Source: FEN-1219 sp035548835 (GTDB lineage: Bacteria > Pseudomonadota > Gammaproteobacteria > Steroidobacterales > Rariloculaceae). Taken from it: DNA of 47,628 nucleotides. A model generated the notes under the pieces. It was not told the DNA's origin. It was given only the letters and a program-made list of their open reading frames with translations, and did not search any database. Where the stretch lies: the NCBI GenBank assembly GCA_035548835.1, contig DASZSB010000027.1:1-47628 (forward strand). The letters run 5' to 3'. The first letter of the stretch is position 1. Every line of letters starts with the position of its first letter. Positions 26,904-36,682 of this stretch are shown here, in pieces. The translations under genes and the position numbers were made by a program.

Positions 26904-28466
26904 ATGGATTCAATGGAGAAAATCGTCTCGTTGTGCAAGCGGCGGGGGTTCATCTTTCCGTCGAGCGAGATCTACGGGGGCCTCAACGGAGCCTGGGACT
27001 ACGGCCCACTCGGAGTCGAGCTGAAGCGCAACCTGAAGCAGGCGTGGTGGGACGACATGATCGCGCACCACGACGAGACGGCCGATTTGGAGGGGGCGCC
27101 CTCGGCGTTCGGGATGGTGGGCCTCGACAGCGCGTTGCTGATGAACGCGAAGGTCTGGGAGGCCAGCGGGCATGTCGGCGGTTTCAGCGATCCGATGGTG
27201 GACGATCGCGAGACGCGAGCGCGCTATCGCGCGGATCAGCTCGCGGTGTTCGCGCTCGAGCTCGTGGCGGATGACGGCGATGCGGCGGCGTATGACGGCG
27301 TCTTGTTCGCGGCGCCGGGCGAACTCGGCAAGACGGACGAGGCCGAGCTGTTCGAGCCGCATCGCAAGCGCATCGCGGCCATCCAGAAGAATCATCCCGG
27401 CCGACGGATGCGCGCCGTTGCGGTGCCGAACGCGCTGCAAGACGAGACGCTGCGTGCGAAGGTGCTCGCGCCAGGCGCTTCGGCGCCCGGAACGTTGACG
27501 GCGCCGCGTGCGTTCAACCTGATGTTCAAGACGCACGTGGGCGCGCTCGAAGACAATTCGAGCGTGACATATCTGCGGCCGGAGACGGCACAGGGAATTT
27601 TCGTGAACTTCAAGAACGTGTGTGACACGGCGCGCGTGCGCGTTCCCTTCGGAATCGGCCAGATTGGCAAGGCTTTCCGTAACGAGATCAATCCTCGCAA
27701 CTTCACGTTCCGCAGCCGCGAGTTCGAGCAGATGGAGATCGAGTTCTTCTGCCGCGCGAGCGAGTCTGCCGACTGGTACCGGTACTGGCGGGAGCGGCGC
27801 TATAGCTGGTACATAGACCTTGGCATGCGGCGCGAGAATCTCCACCTGCGCGAGCACGAGAAGGAGGAGCTCGCACATTACGCGGCCGGCTGTGCAGACG
27901 TGGAATACGATTTTCCGTTCGGACGCAGCGAGCTCGAGGGCATCGCAAACCGCACGGACTTCGATCTGCGGCAGCACATGCAGATGAGCGGCAAGGATCT
28001 GCGGTATTTCGACGATCAGGAGCCGAACGAAGAAGCGCGACGTTACCTGCCGCACGTGATCGAGCCCTCGGCCGGCGCGGATCGCGGCACGCTCGCGTTC
28101 CTCTGCGATGCTTATCACGAGGACGAAGTGGGCGGTGAGGCACGCACGGTTCTGAAACTGCACCCTCGGCTCGCGCCGATCAAGGCCGCGGTGTTCCCGC
28201 TCGTCAAGAAGGACGGCATGCCGGAGAAAGCTCTCGCGATCTACCGCGCGTTGAAGCGCCGCTTCAACGTGTACTACGACGAGAAGGGCGCGATCGGCCG
28301 CAGGTATCGCCGGCAGGACGAAGCGGGTACTCCGTTCTGCGTCACGGTCGACGGCGACACCGCGACGGCGGGCACGGTCACGGTCCGTGAGCGCGATTCC
28401 TGCGAGCAGGTGCGCGTGGGTGTCGCCGAGCTCGAGAGCTATCTGGGCGAACGGCTCGGTGCGTGA
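26904..28466 (+). CDS. glyS: Glycyl-tRNA synthetase, dimeric (alpha-2) type
   Basis: A 520-residue single-chain class II synthetase. The N-terminus has SLCKRRGFIFPSSEIYGGLNGAWDYGPLG. Then come the motif-2 region FRNEINPRNFTFRSREFEQMEIEFF and the C-terminal anticodon-binding domain (PLVKKDGMPEKALAIY). These are features of the dimeric GlyRS of eukaryotes, archaea and some bacteria. Gammaproteobacteria usually have the unrelated tetrameric GlyQ/GlyS instead, so this gene was probably acquired or the lineage is unusual. The ATG has GGAG eight bases upstream. The next gene begins within 5 nt of its stop. Confidence 0.96.
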   Translation: MDSMEKIVSLCKRRGFIFPSSEIYGGLNGAWDYGPLGVELKRNLKQAWWDDMIAHHDETADLEGAPSAFGMVGLDSALLMNAKVWEASGHVGGFSDPMVDDRETRARYRADQLAVFALELVADDGDAAAYDGVLFAAPGELGKTDEAELFEPHRKRIAAIQKNHPGRRMRAVAVPNALQDETLRAKVLAPGASAPGTLTAPRAFNLMFKTHVGALEDNSSVTYLRPETAQGIFVNFKNVCDTARVRVPFGIGQIGKAFRNEINPRNFTFRSREFEQMEIEFFCRASESADWYRYWRERRYSWYIDLGMRRENLHLREHEKEELAHYAAGCADVEYDFPFGRSELEGIANRTDFDLRQHMQMSGKDLRYFDDQEPNEEARRYLPHVIEPSAGADRGTLAFLCDAYHEDEVGGEARTVLKLHPRLAPIKAAVFPLVKKDGMPEKALAIYRALKRRFNVYYDEKGAIGRRYRRQDEAGTPFCVTVDGDTATAGTVTVRERDSCEQVRVGVAELESYLGERLGA

Positions 28467-28470
28467 GGGT

Positions 28471-29028
28471 GTGGACGCGGAGCGTGGGCGACTCGTCGTA
28501 CTCGACCGGGATGGCGTGATCAACGAAGACTCCGACGCGTACATCAAGTCGGTTGCGGAGTGGCGCCCGATTCCCGGAAGTCTCGAGGCGATCGCCGCGT
28601 TGACGCGCGCGGGGTACTCGGTCGCGGTAGTCACGAACCAGTCCGGCGTCGGGCGGGGCCTGTTGAGCGAGGACACTCTGGCGGCGATTCACGAGCACAT
28701 GCTGTCGAGGGTGCGCGCGGTCGGCGGTGAGGTGGCGGGGATCTTTTACTGCCCGCACACCCCCGAGGCGGGCTGCGATTGCCGCAAGCCCAAGCCCGGG
28801 CTGTTCAAGGCACTCGAGCGGAAGCTCGGGGTGAGCGTGCGGGGCGTTGCGTATGTGGGCGACAAGCCGAGCGATGTCGAGGCGGCGCGGGCGGCGGGAG
28901 CACGCCCCATTTTGGTGCGCACCGGGCGAGGGGCGCTGGCCGCCGAAGCGGGCATCCCAGCCGGCGTGCCGGTGTTCGATGATCTGCTGAATGCAGCGCA
29001 CGCGATCATCGCGGAAGCGGTGGAGTGA
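28471..29028 (+). CDS. gmhB: D-glycero-beta-D-manno-heptose-1,7-bisphosphate 7-phosphatase
   Basis: A HAD-family phosphatase of about 185 residues. The nucleophile motif is DRDGVIN (D12 and D14), followed by VTNQSGVGRG, the zinc-binding set CPHTPEAGCDC, RKPKPG, and GDKPSDVEAA. It removes the C7 phosphate in the synthesis of the LPS inner-core heptose. The GTG at 28471 gives the usual N-terminus. A GTG at 28459 overlapping glyS is also possible. Neither has a clear Shine-Dalgarno sequence at good spacing. The stop overlaps the start of the acyltransferase gene (GTGA). Confidence 0.93.
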   Translation: MDAERGRLVVLDRDGVINEDSDAYIKSVAEWRPIPGSLEAIAALTRAGYSVAVVTNQSGVGRGLLSEDTLAAIHEHMLSRVRAVGGEVAGIFYCPHTPEAGCDCRKPKPGLFKALERKLGVSVRGVAYVGDKPSDVEAARAAGARPILVRTGRGALAAEAGIPAGVPVFDDLLNAAHAIIAEAVE

Positions 29029-29747
29029 CGCCCGTGCGTCAGTGGGTCAGCTCGATCGCGTTCACGCTCTACCTGTTCGCGTCGGTCGCGATCTACGGTC
29101 TGCTGCTGTTGCCGACGGTGTTGCTCCCGCGGCGCGTCACGTACGCCGCGGCGGTCAAGTGGGTGGGCTCCGTGCTCTTCATGCTGCGCTGGCTCTGCCG
29201 GCTCGACTACGTGGTCGAGGGGCGCGAGCACCTGCCGGTCGAGGGCGCGGTGGTATTGATGAAGCACTCGTCGGCTTGGGAAACGCTGGCGCAGCTCCGG
29301 ATCTTCCCGCGCCAGACGTGGGTACTGAAACGCGAGCTGACCTGGGTGCCGGTCTTCGGCTGGGTGCTGCTGGCGTTGCAGCCAATTGCGATCGATCGGA
29401 AGGGGGGCCGCGCCGCGGTCCAGCAGGTCCTGGAGCAAGGGAAGGCCAGATTGGCCGAGGGTCTGTGGGTCGTCATTTTCCCGGAGGGCACGCGCGTGCC
29501 GGCGGGCGAGACGCGGCGGTACGGCATGGGCGGCGCTTTGCTGGCGCAGGCCACCGGAAGGCCCGTGGTGCCCGTGGCCCACAATGCCGGCGATTTCTGG
29601 CCGCGGCGTAGCTGGCTGAAGCGCCCAGGTACGATTCGCGTGGTCATCGGTCCACCGATCCAGACGGCGGGTGTAGACCCGCGGGTCGTCAACGAACGAA
29701 CCCAAGGCTGGATCGAGCAGACGGTGGCCGCGCTGCGGTCGCACTAG
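29025..29747 (+). CDS. plsC: PlsC-type lysophospholipid acyltransferase with HX4E motif
   Basis: A 240-residue membrane acyltransferase. Two hydrophobic segments near the N-terminus (about 10-33 and 44-58) anchor it. The catalytic motif is H81-SSAW-E86, in which the usual Asp of HX4D is Glu. The second motif is FPEGTR (152-157), followed by VVPVAHN. It probably adds the second acyl chain to lysophosphatidic acid. A KHxSxWET-type motif is known in a proteobacterial subgroup often found next to gmhB. It ends 18 nt from the convergent gyrB. Confidence 0.9.
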   Translation: MTPVRQWVSSIAFTLYLFASVAIYGLLLLPTVLLPRRVTYAAAVKWVGSVLFMLRWLCRLDYVVEGREHLPVEGAVVLMKHSSAWETLAQLRIFPRQTWVLKRELTWVPVFGWVLLALQPIAIDRKGGRAAVQQVLEQGKARLAEGLWVVIFPEGTRVPAGETRRYGMGGALLAQATGRPVVPVAHNAGDFWPRRSWLKRPGTIRVVIGPPIQTAGVDPRVVNERTQGWIEQTVAALRSH

Positions 29748-29765
29748 CGACGCAAGCGTCGGCCG

Positions 29766-32180
<2,415 letters not shown>

Positions 32181-32210
32181 CCGGTCGGGTCTCTGGAAAT
32201 CCGAGCCGAA

Positions 32211-33278
32211 TTATACCGCGCGAACCTCTCCTCGTTCCACGTGGAACACCGGGAATCCTGGGGCGGGTGGCAACTGCTCGACACTGAGGCCGGTTATCAC
32301 CAGCTGAGCTGGAAGCTCACTTAGCAACTCCAACAGACGCCCAAGCGAATGTCGGTCAAGTTCCGCCGCAGGATCGTCGACCAACAGCACCCGTTTCGCC
32401 GCCCGCGTGTCCGTCGCCCCCGCCGCCAGCTGCGCCAATGTCATGGCCGCCGCGGCCAGCTTCTGCTGACCCCGTGATGCCTCGTCCTGCAAACGTCGGC
32501 CGGCGAGCTCGATCTCCAGGTCCGCTCTGTGCGGGCCGACCTCAGTAGTCCGGCTCAACAGGTCCTTTCGCTCGGCTGCTGCCAGCGCGCTCTCGAGGCT
32601 CTGGGCGGGCGGCCACCCCGGCCGATAGGCCACGGCGAGTGGCTGACCAAGCAAGCGCTGGCCGAATTCGAGGAGCAACGGCTTGAGGCGGTCAAGGTAC
32701 GCGCGGCGGCTTTGATCGACGGCCGCGCCGGTCTCGATCAGGGCGTCGGTCCACGTGCGGAGCGCACTCCCGAGCGTCCCGGCCTTCAGGGCTGCATTGC
32801 GCTGCCCAAGGACTCGCCGATACCGCTTCCATACCTCCAGGTACTGAGGTTCCACGTGGAACACGCCCCAGTCCAAGAACCGCCGACGCTCACTGGGCCC
32901 GCCCTCGACGAGCTGATGGCTGCCTGGATCCAGCGCATACACGGGTAGGACTTCCGCCAAGGCCGCCATCCCAGCTGCCTCCTCGCCATCCACCCTTTTC
33001 GTGAGGTGCCCGCGCGCAAACGCCACGCCGATGCGGTGGGTGCGACCGCCGGCCGTGACTTCGCCGTATACCGAGAATCCCGGCTGCCCGTGCCGCACCA
33101 AGCGCCCGGTCTGGCGGGAACGGAATGACCGGCCACGCCCGAGCACGAAAATGGCTTCCAGGAGGCTCGTCTTCCCAGCACCATTCGGCCCGTAAATGTA
33201 GTTGCGGCCGGCATCCAGCTCGAGCGCGGCCTCCGCAACACATCGCAGCGCCGTGATCCGGACCCGGCTCAGAGCCAA
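32211..33278 (-). CDS. recF: RecF, DNA replication/repair ATPase
   Basis: A 355-residue SMC-like ATPase. The Walker A motif is GPNGAGKT (30-37). The signature region is DEASRGQQKLAAAAM, and Walker B is VLLVDDPAAELDRH. RecF helps load RecA at gaps behind stalled forks. It starts with TTG, with AGGGAG a good distance upstream, 27 nt after dnaN. Confidence 0.98.
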   Translation of the reverse strand: MALSRVRITALRCVAEAALELDAGRNYIYGPNGAGKTSLLEAIFVLGRGRSFRSRQTGRLVRHGQPGFSVYGEVTAGGRTHRIGVAFARGHLTKRVDGEEAAGMAALAEVLPVYALDPGSHQLVEGGPSERRRFLDWGVFHVEPQYLEVWKRYRRVLGQRNAALKAGTLGSALRTWTDALIETGAAVDQSRRAYLDRLKPLLLEFGQRLLGQPLAVAYRPGWPPAQSLESALAAAERKDLLSRTTEVGPHRADLEIELAGRRLQDEASRGQQKLAAAAMTLAQLAAGATDTRAAKRVLLVDDPAAELDRHSLGRLLELLSELPAQLVITGLSVEQLPPAPGFPVFHVERGEVRAV

Positions 33279-33305
33279 GAAAAGGCTCCCTGCGTGCTCG
33301 TACCC

Positions 33306-34403
33306 CTACAGCCGCATCGGCATCACGACGAACTTCGTGTTGTCACCACCCGGCTGGCGGATCAGGCAGCTCGAGTTCGCGTCCGTCACCCCAAACTCCA
33401 CCTGCTCCCCATCCACCGCCGCCAGAGCGTCGAGTAGGTAGTTCACATTGAAACCGATTTCCATCGTTTCACCGCTGTACTCCACCTCGAGCGTCTCCAC
33501 GGCCTCCTCCTGCTCCGGGTTGTTCGCCTGTAATACGACGCTGTTCGGGCTCAACTCCAACCGGACTCCGCGATACTTCTCGTTCGAGAGAATGGCAGTC
33601 CTCTGGAGCGCCTGGCGGAACAGGTTCCGATCGGCCTTCAGTACGTTGCGCGGCTGGGCCGGTACCACTCGCCCGTACTCGGGAAAACGGCCATCGATCA
33701 GCTTCGAAGTGAGCCGAATTCCGTCCAAATGGACGCGAATATGGTTCGCTCCGAGCGCCAACTGGACTTCACCGTCCCCGTCCAGCAGCCGACTCAGCTC
33801 AAGGACCCCTTTCCGAGGCACGATCAACTGCTCGTCCCGCGTCGCCGCCCCGATGAGCTCGGCCTCCGACAGCGCCAGGCGGTGCCCATCGGTCGCTACC
33901 GCGCGCAGCAGCTTGCGTTCCGTCTCCAGCAGCAGTCCGTTCAGGTAGTACCGAACATCCTGCTGCGCCATCGAAAAGTGCGTTTTCTCGACCAATCGCC
34001 GCAAATCGGCACGATTTAGCCGCAAAGTCTGCTTCGCCCCGATCTCCTCGACCGTTGGAAAATCAGCGGCCCGCAGACTCGACAGGGTGAATCGGCTCCG
34101 ACCGCCCTTCACGCTGACCCGATCGCCACTTTGGCTGATCTCGACGTTCGTCCCCTCCGGCAACGCCCGGAAGATGTCGTGCAGCTTCCGGCCAGGCACG
34201 GTGATGTCACCGTCTCCGTCCCCCTTCACTTCCGCCTCAGCCACCATCTCCACCTCGAGATCGGTCGCCGTCACGCTGAGTTTGTCCCCCTGCACGCTTA
34301 GCAGCACGTTGCTCAGAATCGGCATCGTCTGCCGTCGCTCCACCACGCCCACCACCGTCTGGAGGGACTTCAGGATCGCTTCCCGTGCTGCGCTGAATTT
34401 CAT
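33306..34403 (-). CDS. dnaN: DNA polymerase III beta sliding clamp
   Basis: A 365-residue clamp. It has three repeated domains, starting MKFSAAREAILKSLQTVVGVVERR and ending with VVMPMRL. It forms the ring that holds polymerase III on DNA. The leader between dnaA and dnaN (34404-34587) is unusually AT-rich at its dnaN end. Confidence 0.99.
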   Translation of the reverse strand: MKFSAAREAILKSLQTVVGVVERRQTMPILSNVLLSVQGDKLSVTATDLEVEMVAEAEVKGDGDGDITVPGRKLHDIFRALPEGTNVEISQSGDRVSVKGGRSRFTLSSLRAADFPTVEEIGAKQTLRLNRADLRRLVEKTHFSMAQQDVRYYLNGLLLETERKLLRAVATDGHRLALSEAELIGAATRDEQLIVPRKGVLELSRLLDGDGEVQLALGANHIRVHLDGIRLTSKLIDGRFPEYGRVVPAQPRNVLKADRNLFRQALQRTAILSNEKYRGVRLELSPNSVVLQANNPEQEEAVETLEVEYSGETMEIGFNVNYLLDALAAVDGEQVEFGVTDANSSCLIRQPGGDNTKFVVMPMRL

Positions 34404-34445
34404 TTCTTCTATCTACCTATATGAATTCTTACTGTGGTTATTAAT
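34404..34445. other. AT-rich segment between dnaA and dnaN, possible unwinding element
   Basis: In these 42 bases I count 31 A or T (74 percent), against roughly 65 to 70 percent G+C around it. Read on the minus strand it contains TAATAACCACA, which is two mismatches from a DnaA box. A short TAG-rich series (TAGGTAGATAGA) follows. Such segments next to dnaA can serve as the DNA unwinding element of oriC. It also forms the dnaN leader. The rest of the 184-nt gap shows no gene. Confidence 0.4.
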
Positions 34446-34587
34446 GGCCGCGCATTGCCTGCACAATGCATTTTTCCCAATTCTTTCAGGCTCTTCCACG
34501 TGCGTGCGTTGTGATGGCCGGTAGCCACATGCTGTGCCCAGGCTGTGCGCAATTCGGCCCTGCGAAACTCTCCACAGGCTCTGCACC

Positions 34588-35946
34588 TCACGCGGTCAGA
34601 GTTCTCAACAAGTTGTTGTAGTCCTCCGCGACACGCGTCTCGGACTCCCGCAGCGCCTTTACTCGCCGGCAAGCGTGGAGGACCGTCGTGTGGTCTCTTC
34701 CCCCGAACGCATCGCCAATTTCGGGCAAGCTGTGCGTCGTCAACTCCTTCGCCAACGCCATCGCCATTTGCCGTGGCCGAGCGATCGATCGGCTGCGGCG
34801 TTTGGACAATAAGTCGGCCACCCGGATTTTGAAATACTCCGCCACCGTCTTCTGGATATTCTCGACGGTCACGAGCTTGTCCTGGAGGGCCAGCACGTCG
34901 CGCAAGGCCTCCTTCGCGAACTCCAGCGTGATGCGTTGCCCCGTGAAGCGCGCATTCGCCAGCACGCGCCGCAGAGCTCCCTCGAGCTCCCTCACATTCG
35001 AACGGATCCGCTGCGCGATGAAGAAGGCCACTTCTTCCGGAAGCACGTCACCCTCCGCGGCGGCCTTGCTGATCAGGATCGCCACGCTGGTCTCGAGCTC
35101 CGGCTGCTCGATGGCCACGGTCAGACCCCACCCGAATCGTGATTTCAGGCGCTCCTCGAGCCCCGCAACCTCCTTCGGGTAACGATCGCACGTCAGCACG
35201 ATCTGCCGCTGACCCTCCAGCAACGCATTGAATGTATGGAAAAATTCCTCTTGCGAGCGGTCCTTCTTGGCAAAGAACTGAATGTCGTCGATCAACAGTG
35301 CGTCCAGTGACCGATACGCCCGCTTGAACTCCGCGATCGTGTTGTGCCGCAGCCCGAACACCATGTCGCTGACGAAGCGCTCCGAGTGCACGTACGCCAC
35401 CTTCGCGCCTGGATCCCGTGCCTGGATCAGGTTACCGATCGCGTGCATGAGGTGGGTTTTGCCGAGGCCGACGCCCCCGTAAATGAAGAGCGGGTTGTAC
35501 GCGCTCCCCGGATTTTGTGCCACTTGAACTGCCGCGGCCCGCGCGAGCTGATTGCTCTTACCCTCGACGAAGCTCTCGAAGGTGAACGCCGGATTCAATC
35601 GACCCCCCAGGCCCGGACCCGCCGCGACCTGCGCGCGCGGCTCCGGTACCTCCCCCGCGGGCACGGCCAGCTCGCGCCGCGCCGCTGGCCGACTGCCTAC
35701 TTCCACGAGAATCTCCGCCGCGGTGTCCCCATGCCGGCTCCACCACGTCCGAATCTGCTCCAGGCAATGACTCCGGACCCAGTCCACCACGAACCGATTC
35801 GGTGCCAGCAACTTCACGACGCCGCCATCCGCGACGAGCTGCAGCGGCCGGATCCACGTATTGAACTGCTGTTCGGACAGTTCGGCCTCGAGTGCGCGAG
35901 CGCACTGATTCCAGAGGGACGAGTGGACCGCCGAGTTCTCAGCCAC
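34588..35946 (-). CDS. dnaA: DnaA, chromosomal replication initiator
   Basis: A 452-residue DnaA. It has the N-terminal domain I (WNQCARALEAELSEQQFNTWIRPL), a linker, the AAA+ domain with Walker A GGVGLGKT (157-164) and LLIDDIQFFAKK, and the C-terminal DNA-binding domain with AMALAKELTTHSLPEIGDAFGGRDHTTVLHA. It binds TTATCCACA boxes and melts oriC. The start is GTG. A perfect DnaA box lies 72 nt upstream, near the likely promoter, which suggests autoregulation. Confidence 0.99.
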   Translation of the reverse strand: MAENSAVHSSLWNQCARALEAELSEQQFNTWIRPLQLVADGGVVKLLAPNRFVVDWVRSHCLEQIRTWWSRHGDTAAEILVEVGSRPAARRELAVPAGEVPEPRAQVAAGPGLGGRLNPAFTFESFVEGKSNQLARAAAVQVAQNPGSAYNPLFIYGGVGLGKTHLMHAIGNLIQARDPGAKVAYVHSERFVSDMVFGLRHNTIAEFKRAYRSLDALLIDDIQFFAKKDRSQEEFFHTFNALLEGQRQIVLTCDRYPKEVAGLEERLKSRFGWGLTVAIEQPELETSVAILISKAAAEGDVLPEEVAFFIAQRIRSNVRELEGALRRVLANARFTGQRITLEFAKEALRDVLALQDKLVTVENIQKTVAEYFKIRVADLLSKRRSRSIARPRQMAMALAKELTTHSLPEIGDAFGGRDHTTVLHACRRVKALRESETRVAEDYNNLLRTLTA

Positions 35947-36017
35947 GGGAATAGGCGACTTGGTATTGTTGCGCAGGGGCCAGGAAGAGGCCGCAGTCTA
36001 ATACGGTACCGACACAG

Positions 36018-36026
36018 TTATCCACA
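36018..36026 (+). promoter_or_regulatory. Perfect DnaA box (TTATCCACA) in the dnaA-rpmH gap; oriC candidate
   Basis: A perfect TTATCCACA lies in the 210-nt gap between the divergent dnaA and rpmH genes, where oriC is often found in gammaproteobacteria. A hexamer read as TATTAG on the minus strand (35999-36004) could be the dnaA -10, which would put this box over the -35 region. I see no second perfect box in this gap, so the functional origin may also use the dnaA-dnaN interval. Confidence 0.7.
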
Positions 36027-36058
36027 GCTCAGCCAGCTCGCACCGCCGCGCGCAGTTG

Positions 36059-36088
36059 TTGACACCGGTACGCGCCGCCGCGTACAGT
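36059..36088 (+). promoter_or_regulatory. Promoter of rpmH-rnpA-yidC (TTGACA-N18-TACAGT)
   Basis: A perfect -35 TTGACA (36059-36064) is followed after 18 bases by TACAGT (36083-36088), a four-of-six match to the -10. Transcription would start near 36095, about 60 nt before rpmH. Confidence 0.6.
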
Positions 36089-36156
36089 TCGCCGCTTCCT
36101 TCGTCGTACATCCTTTTGTTTTCCCAAGAACTTTTGCGTTCCCGGGGGATACCCGC

Positions 36157-36291
36157 ATGAAACGAACTTTCCAGCCGAGCAATCTGCATCGCAAACGGAC
36201 CCATGGCTTCCGTGCCCGCATGGCCACCGCCAACGGTCGCAAAGTACTCGCCAGCCGCCGCGCGAAAGGTCGCGCGCGTCTCACACCGTAA
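36157..36291 (+). CDS. rpmH: Ribosomal protein bL34
   Basis: A 44-residue, strongly basic protein starting MKRTFQPSNLHRKRTHGF and ending in GRARLTP. This is unmistakably bL34, a component of the large subunit. GGGGGA precedes the ATG. It is the first gene of the rightward operon from the origin. Confidence 0.99.
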   Translation: MKRTFQPSNLHRKRTHGFRARMATANGRKVLASRRAKGRARLTP

Positions 36292-36313
36292 CGCGGCACG
36301 GCTTGGCACCGCA

Positions 36314-36682
36314 TTGCTGGGTCAGCAGGAAGGCTTCTCACCGCAGCAACGCCTGCACACGGCCGCAGAGTTTGGCCGGGTCTTCGCGGATCCCGCGCGC
36401 TCGACGGATCGTTTCTTCACGGTTCTCGGTAGGCACGCCGGCTCCGCAAACGCCCGCCTAGGCCTCACGATCTCGCGGCGGGCCGCGAAGCGCGCAGTGG
36501 ATCGCAACCGTCTGAAGCGCCTCGCACGTGAAGCGTTTCGCTTGCAGCGCAGTCTGCCGCCTTGGGACTTCGTGGTGCTTGCGAAACCCGGTGCGCACGC
36601 GGCCCAGAAGAGCGTCCTGCGCAGCAGCCTGGACCAGCACTTCGCACGATTGCGCAACATCGCGGCGGCAACCTACCCATGA
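36314..36682 (+). CDS. rnpA: Ribonuclease P protein component
   Basis: About 122 residues from a TTG at 36314. It carries the signature RAVDRNRLKRLAREAFR and the N-terminal FSPQQRLHTAAEFGRVF. It helps the RNase P RNA cut tRNA 5' leaders. The frame stays open back to an ATG at 36203 inside rpmH, so a longer overlapping form cannot be ruled out. The stop overlaps the yidC start as ATGA. The small yidD gene usually found between rnpA and yidC is absent. Confidence 0.93.
   Translation: MLGQQEGFSPQQRLHTAAEFGRVFADPARSTDRFFTVLGRHAGSANARLGLTISRRAAKRAVDRNRLKRLAREAFRLQRSLPPWDFVVLAKPGAHAAQKSVLRSSLDQHFARLRNIAAATYP

Noticed and set aside
34455..34480. tgca-caa-tgca followed by TTTTT as a terminator near dnaA
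   Set aside because: The stem has only 4 bp, and the T-run is on the strand opposite to dnaA transcription.
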